Notes under the pieces: model-generated
Told to the model about the DNA's origin: nothing
Databases searched by the model: none
The model's input: only the letters and a program-made list of their open reading frames with translations
Assembly (NCBI RefSeq): GCF_014646135.1
Contig: NZ_BMMW01000002.1
Span: 248,001 to 312,000, forward strand
Direction of reading: 5' to 3'
DNA: 64,000 nucleotides
From: Nocardia camponoti
GTDB lineage: Bacteria; Actinomycetota; Actinomycetes; Mycobacteriales; Mycobacteriaceae
Shown here: piece by piece, positions 29,699 through 37,301 of the stretch
Layout of the letters: every line of letters starts with the position of its first letter
Position numbering within the stretch: position 1 is the stretch's first letter
Position numbers and translations under genes: made by a program

Positions 29699-30133
29699 TT
29701 AACCGTCGAGTCGGCGGGTGCCCGCTGATGTCTGGAATCGGACGAGGTAGCCGTCGGGGTCTGCGACGAGGAACTGGCGGACGCCAACTTCCGTCGCCTC
29801 CGCGACGCGGTACCACTTAACTTCGGGCTCAAGATAAAGCGGCCAAGAATCGTCGCGGAGAGCGGCAAGGATTGGCTCCAACGCCGCTACACCGATCTGA
29901 AAGTTGATGCCGCGCCCAAATGGGACCTGCAGGTCTCCGGTCAACCAGTTACGCCCGACGCCACGTTCCTCAAGCATCAGGTGCGCGCCGCCCAGCGTGA
30001 TGTAGGCGAAACCCTCAGCTGGCCGACGATAGGCGATGGTGAAACCGCACAAGCCGCACCAGAATTCAAGGCTGCGGCGGAGATCGGAGACAAGCAATTC
30101 CGGAACAAGGCTGGGCTCAGCGATCTCGCTCAC
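29699..30133 (-). CDS. VOC-family (bleomycin-resistance/glyoxalase fold) protein
   Basis: About 144 residues from GTG 30133; other starts are GTG 30148 and ATG 30226, the latter only 2 nt after the preceding stop. Paired beta-alpha-beta-beta-beta modules are visible: PELLVSDLRRSLEFWCGLCG, FAYITLGGAHLMLEERGVG, then FQIGV, WYRVAEATEVGVRQFLVADP and DGYLVRFQ. It resembles BRP-type VOC proteins that bind drugs or catalyse small isomerisations. It follows higBA and the next ORF on the same strand. Confidence 0.75.
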   Translation of the reverse strand: MSEIAEPSLVPELLVSDLRRSLEFWCGLCGFTIAYRRPAEGFAYITLGGAHLMLEERGVGRNWLTGDLQVPFGRGINFQIGVAALEPILAALRDDSWPLYLEPEVKWYRVAEATEVGVRQFLVADPDGYLVRFQTSAGTRRLDG

Positions 30134-30228
30134 CGGCAGACCGATCACACGTTGAAGCGGAACTCCACTACGTCGCCGCACTTGGAAACGTCTGCTCCCG
30201 AGGGCTCCCGTTCGGTGCAGAGTCATCG

Positions 30229-30651
30229 TCAGGCCAGGTCCTCGAAACTCTCCTCGCCGGGTCGCCAGACCATCCATGCGCCGTCAGCGAATCCCCTCAG
30301 CTCGGCTACTTCGGTGTACACCTCGTCCAGCTTCGGATGGATGCCCACCGAGCCCGTGTCCAAGACGATGTGAATGCCTGAGCCCGTCGCTTCGTGGGTC
30401 GCAACCACCGCGCCGGGCACCAACCGTCGCAACAAATCTGCATACCCCAGCTCGGACTCACGCCAGACTCTGCCATCGACTGTCACCGTCGGCCAGACAT
30501 AGCAGTTCAGCACGATTGGCCCTGGACCTCCCGGCTCACCATCGAACCTGAGCTGCAGGTAGTCGTTGAGCACGAACTCAACCGAGTACATCCGGTGACC
30601 CACGAGCCGCGACAGCAACTCGTTCGGCACGTAGGGCCCAGCACCTGTCAT
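30229..30651 (-). CDS. Conserved hypothetical protein (possibly DUF6188-type)
   Basis: 140 residues, soluble and beta-rich, with VGHRMYSVEFVLNDYLQLRF, VDGRVWRESELGYADLLRRL and HIVLDTGSVGIHPKLDE. The layout recalls DUF6188-type small proteins, but this is weak recall. ATG overlaps the higA stop (ATGA 30648-30651), so it is the third gene of the higBA operon and its job may relate to that locus; unproven. Confidence 0.6.
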   Translation of the reverse strand: MTGAGPYVPNELLSRLVGHRMYSVEFVLNDYLQLRFDGEPGGPGPIVLNCYVWPTVTVDGRVWRESELGYADLLRRLVPGAVVATHEATGSGIHIVLDTGSVGIHPKLDEVYTEVAELRGFADGAWMVWRPGEESFEDLA

Positions 30652-30968
30652 GCGACGACGAGCGGGGAGATCCCGGCGATCTTGCCCCCCAGTACACGTC
30701 GCTCGATCCGCAGCTCGTAGTTCGACTGCAGGTTCATCCAGAGCTCCTCGGATGTCCCGAAGTACCGCGCCAGCCGGATCGCAGTGTCCGCGGTGATCCC
30801 GCGCTTGCCGTGCACGATCTCGTTGATCCGACGCGGCGGCACGCCGATCGATACGGCCAGCTTGTTCTGCGTGATCCCGAAACCGTTGATGAAATCCTCC
30901 ATCAGGATCTCTCCCGGATGGATCGGCTCGATCAGGTCCATCTCAGTGGTCGTCGACGAGTTCGACAT
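30648..30968 (-). CDS. higA: HigA-family antitoxin
   Basis: 106 residues. The XRE-type HTH of the HigA/VapI family is clear: EPIHPGEILMEDFINGFGIT, QNKLAVSIGVPPRRINEIVH, GKRGITADTAIRLARYFGTS, EELWMNLQ. ATG 30968 is chosen because AAGGAGGTG lies 8 nt upstream; GTG 30977 overlaps that Shine-Dalgarno. It overlaps higB by 26 nt, giving coupled translation. It should neutralise HigB and repress the operon. Confidence 0.9.
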   Translation of the reverse strand: MSNSSTTTEMDLIEPIHPGEILMEDFINGFGITQNKLAVSIGVPPRRINEIVHGKRGITADTAIRLARYFGTSEELWMNLQSNYELRIERRVLGGKIAGISPLVVA

Positions 30969-31224
30969 CTTCGGCACCTCCTTCTCTCCAGACGAAGCAG
31001 ATCCGCCCCTGCGCGTTCACGCGGATGCTGTGCTGTCCGCGCCGGTCGCCGACCAACTTCTCCAACCGGTTCCCCGGCGGAATCCGAAGGTCATCGACGT
31101 CCTTCGCGGCATGGACCAGCTCAAGCTCTCGCAGAGACGCTCGCTGCACGGCTCGATCAACGCCCTTGACGTACTGCTCGCGCCAGATGCGTTCGGTGTC
31201 CTTACTCCCGAATGATCTGATCAT
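30943..31224 (-). CDS. higB: HigB-family (RelE superfamily) mRNA-interferase toxin
   Basis: 93 residues, normal length. MIRSFGSKDTERIWRE, LRIPPGNRLEKLVGDRRGQ, HSIRVNAQGRICFVWREGGA and the VELVDDH ending are the HigB pattern. It would cleave mRNA on the ribosome. The toxin gene precedes the antitoxin gene, the reverse of most type II systems but usual for higBA. ATG 31224 sits 6 nt after TATACT with no Shine-Dalgarno. Confidence 0.92.
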   Translation of the reverse strand: MIRSFGSKDTERIWREQYVKGVDRAVQRASLRELELVHAAKDVDDLRIPPGNRLEKLVGDRRGQHSIRVNAQGRICFVWREGGAEDVELVDDH

Positions 31225-31236
31225 ACGACCAGTATA
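31212..31236 (-). promoter_or_regulatory. higBA promoter and operator-like inverted repeat
   Basis: A near-consensus -10 TATACT (31231-31236, minus strand) lies 6 nt before the higB ATG. ATGAT-CTG-ATCAT (31212-31224) is an inverted repeat spanning the start codon, a natural place for HigA autorepression. Confidence 0.55.
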
Positions 31237-31257
31237 TAACGGGGCGCGTCAATAACG

Positions 31258-32337
31258 CTAGACGTTAAATCTAAACTCCACTACGTCGCCGTCGGCCATC
31301 ACGTAATCCTTGCCCTCCATGCGGACCTTGCCTGCCGCCTTTGCTGCCGCCATTGAGCCCGCGGCGACCAAGTCGTCGAAGGCCACCAGTTCGGCCTTGA
31401 TGAAGCCGCGTTCGAAGTCGGTGTGGATCACGCCTGCCGCCTTCGGGGCCGTGTCGCCCTGGTGGATTGTCCACGCGCGCGCTTCCTTCGGCCCAGCCGT
31501 CAGGTACGTCTGGAGGCCGAGGGTGTGGAAGCCAGCGCGGGCCAACGCGTGCAGGCCCGGTTCGGTCTGGCCGATCGACTCAAGCAGTTCCAGCGCCGAC
31601 TCGTCGTCGAGTTCAAGCAGTTCCGCTTCGACCTTCGCGTCAAGGAAAACTGCGTCAGCGGGGGCAACCGCCGCACGCAGCTCGGCGACCTTGGCCTCGT
31701 CGGTGAGCACCGATTCGTCGGCGTTGAACACGTAAAGGAAGGGCTTGATCGTCAGCAGCGACAGCTCGCGCAATGTCTCGGCGTCGACCTTGGAACCAGC
31801 AGCGAACAGCGTCACACCGTCATTGAGGAAACCCTCGGCCACCTTCGCGGCGTCGAGCAGCGGCTTGCGATCCTTCTTGACCTTGGCTTCCTTTTCCAGG
31901 CGCGGGATCGCCTTTTCCAAGGTCTGCAGGTCGGCCAGAATCAGCTCGGTCTCGATGACCTCAATGTCGGCGGCGGCGTCGACACGACCGTCGACGTGAA
32001 TCACGTCGTCGTCAGCGAACACGCGAACGACCTGGCAAATCGCGTCGGCCTCACGAATGTTGGCGAGGAACTTGTTGCCAAGGCCAGCACCTTCGGACGC
32101 GCCCTTGACGATGCCCGCGATGTCAACAAACGACACCACAGCGGGCACGATCCGCTCCGAACCGAAGATCTCGGCGAGCTTGTCGAGCCGAGGGTCGGGC
32201 AGCGGAACAACGCCGACGTTGGGCTCAATGGTCGCGAACGGGTAGTTCGCGGCCAGGACGTCGTTCTTGGTCAACGCGTTGAACAGCGTCGACTTTCCAA
32301 CGTTGGGCAGGCCGACGATTCCGAGGGTGAGGCTCAC
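31258..32337 (-). CDS. ychF: Redox-regulated ATPase YchF (Obg-family P-loop protein)
   Basis: 359 residues, normal length. G1 GLPNVGKSTLFNALT, a switch region with ANYPFATIEPN, G3 DIAGIVKGASEGAGLGNKFL and the TGS-type C-terminus (FERGFIKAE, MEGKDYVMADGDVVEF) are intact. YchF prefers ATP and associates with ribosomes and stress responses. GTG 32337; TAGTAT lies 9 nt upstream. It corresponds to Rv1112. Confidence 0.96.
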   Translation of the reverse strand: MSLTLGIVGLPNVGKSTLFNALTKNDVLAANYPFATIEPNVGVVPLPDPRLDKLAEIFGSERIVPAVVSFVDIAGIVKGASEGAGLGNKFLANIREADAICQVVRVFADDDVIHVDGRVDAAADIEVIETELILADLQTLEKAIPRLEKEAKVKKDRKPLLDAAKVAEGFLNDGVTLFAAGSKVDAETLRELSLLTIKPFLYVFNADESVLTDEAKVAELRAAVAPADAVFLDAKVEAELLELDDESALELLESIGQTEPGLHALARAGFHTLGLQTYLTAGPKEARAWTIHQGDTAPKAAGVIHTDFERGFIKAELVAFDDLVAAGSMAAAKAAGKVRMEGKDYVMADGDVVEFRFNV

Positions 32338-32363
32338 GAGGATCAGATACTACGCGGTCGGGA

Positions 32364-33278
32364 TCAAGGGACCAGCACGACCTTGCCCAGGTTGGCGCGC
32401 TGCTCGACCAGCGCGTGGGCGGCGGCGGCTTCGGTCAACGGGAATTCGGCGTGCACGACCGGGTGCAGCAGGCCCGATGCGTAGAACTGCCACACCTCCT
32501 GGCGCAGGTCTTCGTAGCGGGCCGGGTCGCGTTGGGCGAGGCGGCCGATGCGGAAACCGGTCAGCGTCTTGCCGCCGGAAAGCAGGTCGTCGGTGTCGAG
32601 CAGACCCGTGCCAGTCGCGTAGGTGACCGCGCGGCCACCCTCGGCGAGCGCGGCGATCGTGCCCGCGAGTTCGCCAGCGCCGTCGAGTGCGTAATCGGCC
32701 TGCTTGCCGCAGCGAAGTTCGGCGTAGGTGTAGACCTCGTCAGCGCCGAGTTCGCGCACGAAGTCGGCCTTGGCCGCGTCAGAAACCGCGCCGACCACCC
32801 ACGAAGCGCCGCGCACCCGCGCCAACTGGACCGCGAGATGGCCGACACCGCCAGCAGCTGCGGTGACCAGCGCGGTTTCGCCGTCAAGCGGCATTGCCGT
32901 GTCGAGCGCGCCCAACGCGACAAGCCCGCTGCGCATCATCGCGACCGCGTCGACGGCCGAAGCGCCATCGGGAATCGCGGAAGCCTGGTCGGCCGAAAGC
33001 AGCACGTACTCGGCGTAGGCGTCGGTGGTGCTCAACCCGACAACGCGGTAACCGGACGCGTATCCGTCGACCGCGTCACCAACCGCGACGACCTCGCCCG
33101 CCACTTCAGCACGCAATTCCTGCGGGGTTTCGGCGTTGATGCGCCGGATCGCCGACAGGTTGACCCCGATGGCTTCGACCCGCACCAACAGTTCGCCAAC
33201 ACCCGGTACCGGGACCTCGGCCGAAACGACGGCAAGCGTCTCATTCGAACCGCTGCGCTCGTACTGAACCCGTCGCAT
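32364..33278 (-). CDS. Zinc-free MDR oxidoreductase (quinone-oxidoreductase-like)
   Basis: 304 residues. A GroES-like N-domain (VPVPGVGELLVRVEAIGVNL) is followed by an NADPH Rossmann domain with AAAGGVGHLAVQLA and a conserved C-terminal HALVEQRANLGKVVL. The zinc ligands of alcohol dehydrogenases are absent. It is a quinone-oxidoreductase/zeta-crystallin-like reductase with unknown substrate. The ATG has AGGAGG 5-10 nt upstream. It is divergent from the AraC-type regulator, which may control it. Confidence 0.85.
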   Translation of the reverse strand: MRRVQYERSGSNETLAVVSAEVPVPGVGELLVRVEAIGVNLSAIRRINAETPQELRAEVAGEVVAVGDAVDGYASGYRVVGLSTTDAYAEYVLLSADQASAIPDGASAVDAVAMMRSGLVALGALDTAMPLDGETALVTAAAGGVGHLAVQLARVRGASWVVGAVSDAAKADFVRELGADEVYTYAELRCGKQADYALDGAGELAGTIAALAEGGRAVTYATGTGLLDTDDLLSGGKTLTGFRIGRLAQRDPARYEDLRQEVWQFYASGLLHPVVHAEFPLTEAAAAHALVEQRANLGKVVLVP

Positions 33279-33385
33279 GACACCTCCTAGCAGAAACTGC
33301 GAAGGCGCAACGGTAACCGGCTGAACACGGGTTTCCCCACGCCATCGCCCGGCAAGTGCGGAAGATCACCGTTCGATAACAGGCG

Positions 33386-33391
33386 TAGCGT
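33386..33391 (+). promoter_or_regulatory. -10 hexamer for leaderless AraC-type gene
   Basis: TAGCGT, 6 nt before ATG 33398. Confidence 0.5.
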
Positions 33392-33397
33392 TGGATT

Positions 33398-34228
33398 ATG
33401 GCGACTACGGAAGTGGTGTCGGCGAAACCCGCGCCCGAACTCGCCGGGTTCGTCGACGGCTACCTTGGCTACCGGCTCGCTGGCTTCGCACCCGGAGTGC
33501 ATCGCGGGCTGCCGTCGCGTCACCTCACTTTCATCGTCGCGATTGGTCCGCCGATCGACGTGATCGCTCAGACCGACCCGCGCCAGTCGCCCGCCGCCTA
33601 TCGCTGCGTGGTCAGCGGATTGCAGGCAACACCCGCACTCATCGAACACACGGGTTATCAAGAGGGCGTTGCCATTTCGCTCACCCCACTTGGGAGTCGA
33701 CTGCTGTTCGGGATGCCAGCTGCGGAACTGTGGAATCAGTCCGTTGAGGGCACCGAACTTCTCGGTGCCCAACTCGCGGATTCGATCCAGTCACACCATG
33801 ATTGGCAAAGCCGGTTCGCCGCCTGCGATCGCGTCTTGCGAGAAAAGGCAATCCGCGATCAGCTCGTTAGCCCCGAATTAGCTTGGGCGTGGGCCACTTT
33901 GACGCGAACCGACGGCACCGCGTCCATCACCGACCTGGCCAACCACATCGGCTGGACCCGGCAACACCTCACCCGTCGCTTCACCGCCGAATTCGGGACA
34001 AGCCCGAAAACCGCAGCGCGTGTAATCCGCTTCGACCGGGCAAAACAACTGCTCACCGCGACCCCGTCTTATGTTTCGATCGCCCAGATCGCGGCGGCGT
34101 GCGGGTATTACGACCAGGCCCACCTCAACCGCGACTTCCTCGCGTTCGCAGGCGTTTCCCCAACCGCGTGGCTCGCCGAAGAGGTTCCATCCGTCCAAGA
34201 CGACGGCCCCTTGACCGGACGAGGCTAG
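33398..34228 (+). CDS. AraC-family transcriptional regulator
   Basis: 276 residues. The C-terminal HTH_18 (about 165-262) has ITDLANHIGWTRQHLTRRFT, FGTSPKTAARVIRFDRAKQL and IAQIAAACGYYDQAHLNRDF. The N-terminal ~150 residues are a DUF6597-like sensing domain (HRGLPSRHLTFIVAIGPPID). Such regulators often sit beside VOC proteins, as here (next gene 4 nt downstream). The divergent MDR reductase may be a second target. Confidence 0.88.
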   Translation: MATTEVVSAKPAPELAGFVDGYLGYRLAGFAPGVHRGLPSRHLTFIVAIGPPIDVIAQTDPRQSPAAYRCVVSGLQATPALIEHTGYQEGVAISLTPLGSRLLFGMPAAELWNQSVEGTELLGAQLADSIQSHHDWQSRFAACDRVLREKAIRDQLVSPELAWAWATLTRTDGTASITDLANHIGWTRQHLTRRFTAEFGTSPKTAARVIRFDRAKQLLTATPSYVSIAQIAAACGYYDQAHLNRDFLAFAGVSPTAWLAEEVPSVQDDGPLTGRG

Positions 34229-34232
34229 AGGC

Positions 34233-34640
34233 ATGACTACAACAACAGCAACCACAGCAGTCTGGCCGTGTCTCGCCTTCGCCGATGCACGCGCCGTGAG
34301 CGCCTACCTCAAGTCCACGTTCGGCTTCGAAGAAATCGCCGTCTACGCCCGACCCGACGACGAGAGCGTCGTCGAACACGGTGAACTGCGTTGGCCCGAA
34401 GGCGGCGGCATCATGTTCGGCTCATCCGGACGCGACGAAAGCGAGTTCGGCAAACGTCCGACGGGCGGCGCGTCGATCTATCTCGTGACCGCCAAACCCG
34501 ACGAGCTGTACGCCCGTGCCACGCAAGCGGGCGCGCGGATCGTCCGCGACCTGCGCGACGAGGACTACGGCTCACGCGGCTTCACCGCGGCCGACCCCGA
34601 AGGCAACCTCTGGAGTTTCGGTACCTACGCACCGAACTAA
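34233..34640 (+). CDS. VOC-family glyoxalase-like protein
   Basis: 135 residues, with WPCLAFADARAVSAYLKSTF, HGELRWPEGGGIMFGSSG, SIYLVTAKPDELYARATQAG and SRGFTAADPEGNLWSFGTY. It is the GlxI-like VOC type commonly partnered with AraC regulators. It begins 4 nt after the regulator's stop, so both are co-transcribed. Substrate unknown. Confidence 0.85.
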   Translation: MTTTTATTAVWPCLAFADARAVSAYLKSTFGFEEIAVYARPDDESVVEHGELRWPEGGGIMFGSSGRDESEFGKRPTGGASIYLVTAKPDELYARATQAGARIVRDLRDEDYGSRGFTAADPEGNLWSFGTYAPN

Positions 34641-34774
34641 ACATGAACAAAATTTCAAGTTAGGCAGAACCTGAGAATCTGGCTCCGACACGCGCGAAAC
34701 GTCGGCTACCTTTTTCGTAGTTGTTCTGCGGGTCACACTTGACACCGCAGGTCGCGCGTGTTTCAGGAGAGTCA

Positions 34775-37015
34775 ATGGCGACAATCGAATATCTCCGCAC
34801 CGACCCGGACTTACCTCCGGTCGGGGTGGTAGACCGCACGCCGATTACCCCGGCGAAGAAGCTGATTTTCGCTGGAATCGGCGCGCTCGGCGCGGTGGCG
34901 TGGGCGATTTTGGCGCTCGCGCGCGGCGAATCAGTGAACGCCGTCTGGATCGTGATCGCGGCTGTATGTACATACATCATTGCGTACCGGTTCTACGCCC
35001 GCTACATCGAATGGAAGATCACTAAACCGCGCGACGACGTCGCCACGCCCGCCGAGATCTATGAAAACGGCAAAGACTTCATGCCGATGGACCGGCGGGT
35101 GCTCTACGGGCATCACTTCGCCGCGATCGCGGGCGCTGGCCCGCTCGTCGGCCCGGTCCTCGCCGCCCAGATGGGCTACCTGCCGGGCACGATCTGGATC
35201 GTCGTCGGCGTCGTTTTCGCCGGTGCCGTTCAGGACTACTTGGTGCTGTGGGCATCGACCCGGCGACGTGGACGCAGCCTCGGTCAGATGGCCCGCGACG
35301 AATTCGGCGTTGTCGGCGGCATCGCCGCGATTGTCGCGATCTTGGTGATCATGACGATCCTGCTCGCGGTGCTCGCGCTCGTTGTCGTCAACGCGCTTGG
35401 CGAAAGCCCGTGGGGCGTTTTCTCGATCGCGATGACTGTTCCGATCGCCCTGTTTATGGGCGTCTACCTGCGTTACCTGCGCCCAGGTCGCGTTGGGGAA
35501 GTGTCGGCGATCGGCATCGTTTTGCTGCTCGCTGCCATCGTTGGCGGCGGTTGGGTCTCCGAAACCGAGTGGGGCGTCGAGTGGTTCACGCTGTCGCGCG
35601 TCACGATCGCCTGGTGCCTGATCGGGTATGGCTTCATCGCGTCGGTCCTGCCGGTCTGGTTGCTGCTCGCACCTCGCGACTACCTGTCGACATTCATGAA
35701 GATCGGCACGATCGCCCTGCTCGCAGCCGGAATTTTGATCACGGCACCGGTCCTCAAGGCCCCCGCGGTTTCGGAATTCGCGCACACCGGCACCGGTCCC
35801 GCGTTCGCGGGCAGCCTGTTCCCGTTCTTGTTCATCACCATCGCCTGTGGTGCGCTTTCGGGCTTCCACGCGCTCGTCTCGTCGGGGACGACGCCGAAGT
35901 TGCTAGCCAAAGAATCCAACGCCCGCATGATCGGGTACGGCGGCATGCTGATGGAGTCGTTTGTCGCGGTGATGGCGATCATCACCGCGTCGATCATCGA
36001 CCAACACCTGTACTTCGGCATGAACGCACCGCTCGGCCTCACCGGCGGAACCCCGGAAAAGGCTGCCGCATACACCAATTCGCTTGGTCTCTCCGGACCG
36101 CCCGCGACGCCCGCGCTGTTCGCTGACGCGGCCGCCGACGTCGGTGAGAAGTCGATCATCTCCCGCACCGGCGGCGCGCCGACGCTGGCCGTCGGTATCT
36201 CGCAGGTGTTCTCGGAGTTCCTCGGCGGCGCGTCGATGAAGGCGTTCTGGTACCACTTCGCGATCATGTTCGAAGCGCTGTTCATCCTGACCACGATCGA
36301 CGCCGGTACGCGTGTCGCGCGGTTCCTCGTTTCCGACGCCGTGAGCAACCTCGGTGGCGGATTCAAGAAGTTCAAGGACCCGTCGTGGCGGGTTGGCGCG
36401 TGGGTCGCCTCGTTGGTTGTTGTCGCTGGTTGGGGCAGCGTGCTGCTGATGGGCGTCAACGATCCGTTCGGCGGCATCAACGCGCTCTACCCGTTGTTCG
36501 GCATCGCGAATCAACTGCTCGCCGCGATCGCGCTGACGGTTGTGCTTGTCATCATCGTCAAGCGCGGGCAGTGGAAGTACGCGTGGATTCCGGGCATCGG
36601 CTTGGTGTGGGACGTGACCGTCACGATGACCGCGTCGTGGCAAAAGATCTTCTCCGCCGACCCGAAGCTGGGGTACTGGAAGCAGCACAGTCTCTGCGTC
36701 GCGGCTAAGGACGCGGGCAAGGGCTGTTTGACGGCAAAGACGCCCGAGCAGGTCGAAACCGCGATTCGCAACACCTTCATCCAGGGCACGCTGTCGATCG
36801 TGTTCGCGGTGTTGGTGCTTGTCGTGATTGTTGTCGGCGCGCTCGTCTGCATCAAGGCACTGCGGACCGGCACGGTGTCGAGCACCGAGGCGCCCGAGCA
36901 GCCGTCGAAGATCTTCGCGCCAAGCGGATTCATCGCGACCGCTGAGGAAAAGAAGATTCAGGCCGAGTGGGACGCGCTCGACGGGACGAAGCCCGATAAG
37001 GTGCCCGTTTCGTGA
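34775..37015 (+). CDS. cstA: Carbon starvation protein CstA, pyruvate/peptide transporter
   Basis: 746 residues from ATG 34775, with AGGAGA 5-10 nt upstream; the frame extends to 34721 without support. About 16-18 membrane helices. Family blocks are intact: MDRRVLYGHHFAAIAGAGPL, GPVLAAQMGYLPGTIWI, CGALSGFHALVSSGTTPKLL, KESNARMIGYGGMLMESFVA and FGIANQLLAAIALTV. CstA/BtsT-type carriers take up pyruvate or peptides under carbon limitation. It is coupled by GTGA to ybdD. Confidence 0.94.
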   Translation: MATIEYLRTDPDLPPVGVVDRTPITPAKKLIFAGIGALGAVAWAILALARGESVNAVWIVIAAVCTYIIAYRFYARYIEWKITKPRDDVATPAEIYENGKDFMPMDRRVLYGHHFAAIAGAGPLVGPVLAAQMGYLPGTIWIVVGVVFAGAVQDYLVLWASTRRRGRSLGQMARDEFGVVGGIAAIVAILVIMTILLAVLALVVVNALGESPWGVFSIAMTVPIALFMGVYLRYLRPGRVGEVSAIGIVLLLAAIVGGGWVSETEWGVEWFTLSRVTIAWCLIGYGFIASVLPVWLLLAPRDYLSTFMKIGTIALLAAGILITAPVLKAPAVSEFAHTGTGPAFAGSLFPFLFITIACGALSGFHALVSSGTTPKLLAKESNARMIGYGGMLMESFVAVMAIITASIIDQHLYFGMNAPLGLTGGTPEKAAAYTNSLGLSGPPATPALFADAAADVGEKSIISRTGGAPTLAVGISQVFSEFLGGASMKAFWYHFAIMFEALFILTTIDAGTRVARFLVSDAVSNLGGGFKKFKDPSWRVGAWVASLVVVAGWGSVLLMGVNDPFGGINALYPLFGIANQLLAAIALTVVLVIIVKRGQWKYAWIPGIGLVWDVTVTMTASWQKIFSADPKLGYWKQHSLCVAAKDAGKGCLTAKTPEQVETAIRNTFIQGTLSIVFAVLVLVVIVVGALVCIKALRTGTVSSTEAPEQPSKIFAPSGFIATAEEKKIQAEWDALDGTKPDKVPVS

Positions 37016-37248
37016 GTAGTTCTTCGGTGAACGGTCGGCCCGGATTCGGGTCGGCCGTTCGCGGCGTTTTAGCCGGGTTACGCGGGGTTGCTCGCTGGTA
37101 CAGCGCGATTAATGGCGGCGAGGATTATCAGCGATACGTGGCGCATTTGCGGCGTGCGCATCCCAATGCGGAGGTGCCGTCTGAACGCGACTACTGGCGT
37201 GAACGGTATGCCGAAGCGGAGCGAAATCCGCAGAATCGGTGCTGCTAA
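37012..37248 (+). CDS. ybdD: YbdD/YjiX-family CstA-associated small protein
   Basis: 78 residues, with INGGEDYQRYVAHLRRAHPN and PSERDYWRERYAEAERNPQN, then RCC, the DUF466 (YbdD) pattern. The family is found after cstA and is needed for CstA-type transport in enteric bacteria. GTG 37012 overlaps the cstA stop (GTGA). The C-terminal CC is typical. Confidence 0.9.
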   Translation: MSSSSVNGRPGFGSAVRGVLAGLRGVARWYSAINGGEDYQRYVAHLRRAHPNAEVPSERDYWRERYAEAERNPQNRCC

Positions 37249-37301
37249 GCGATGGCTGATTTCCGCTAGCGTTTAGTTCTCGCCGGTGCCACTGTGGAGT
37301 C

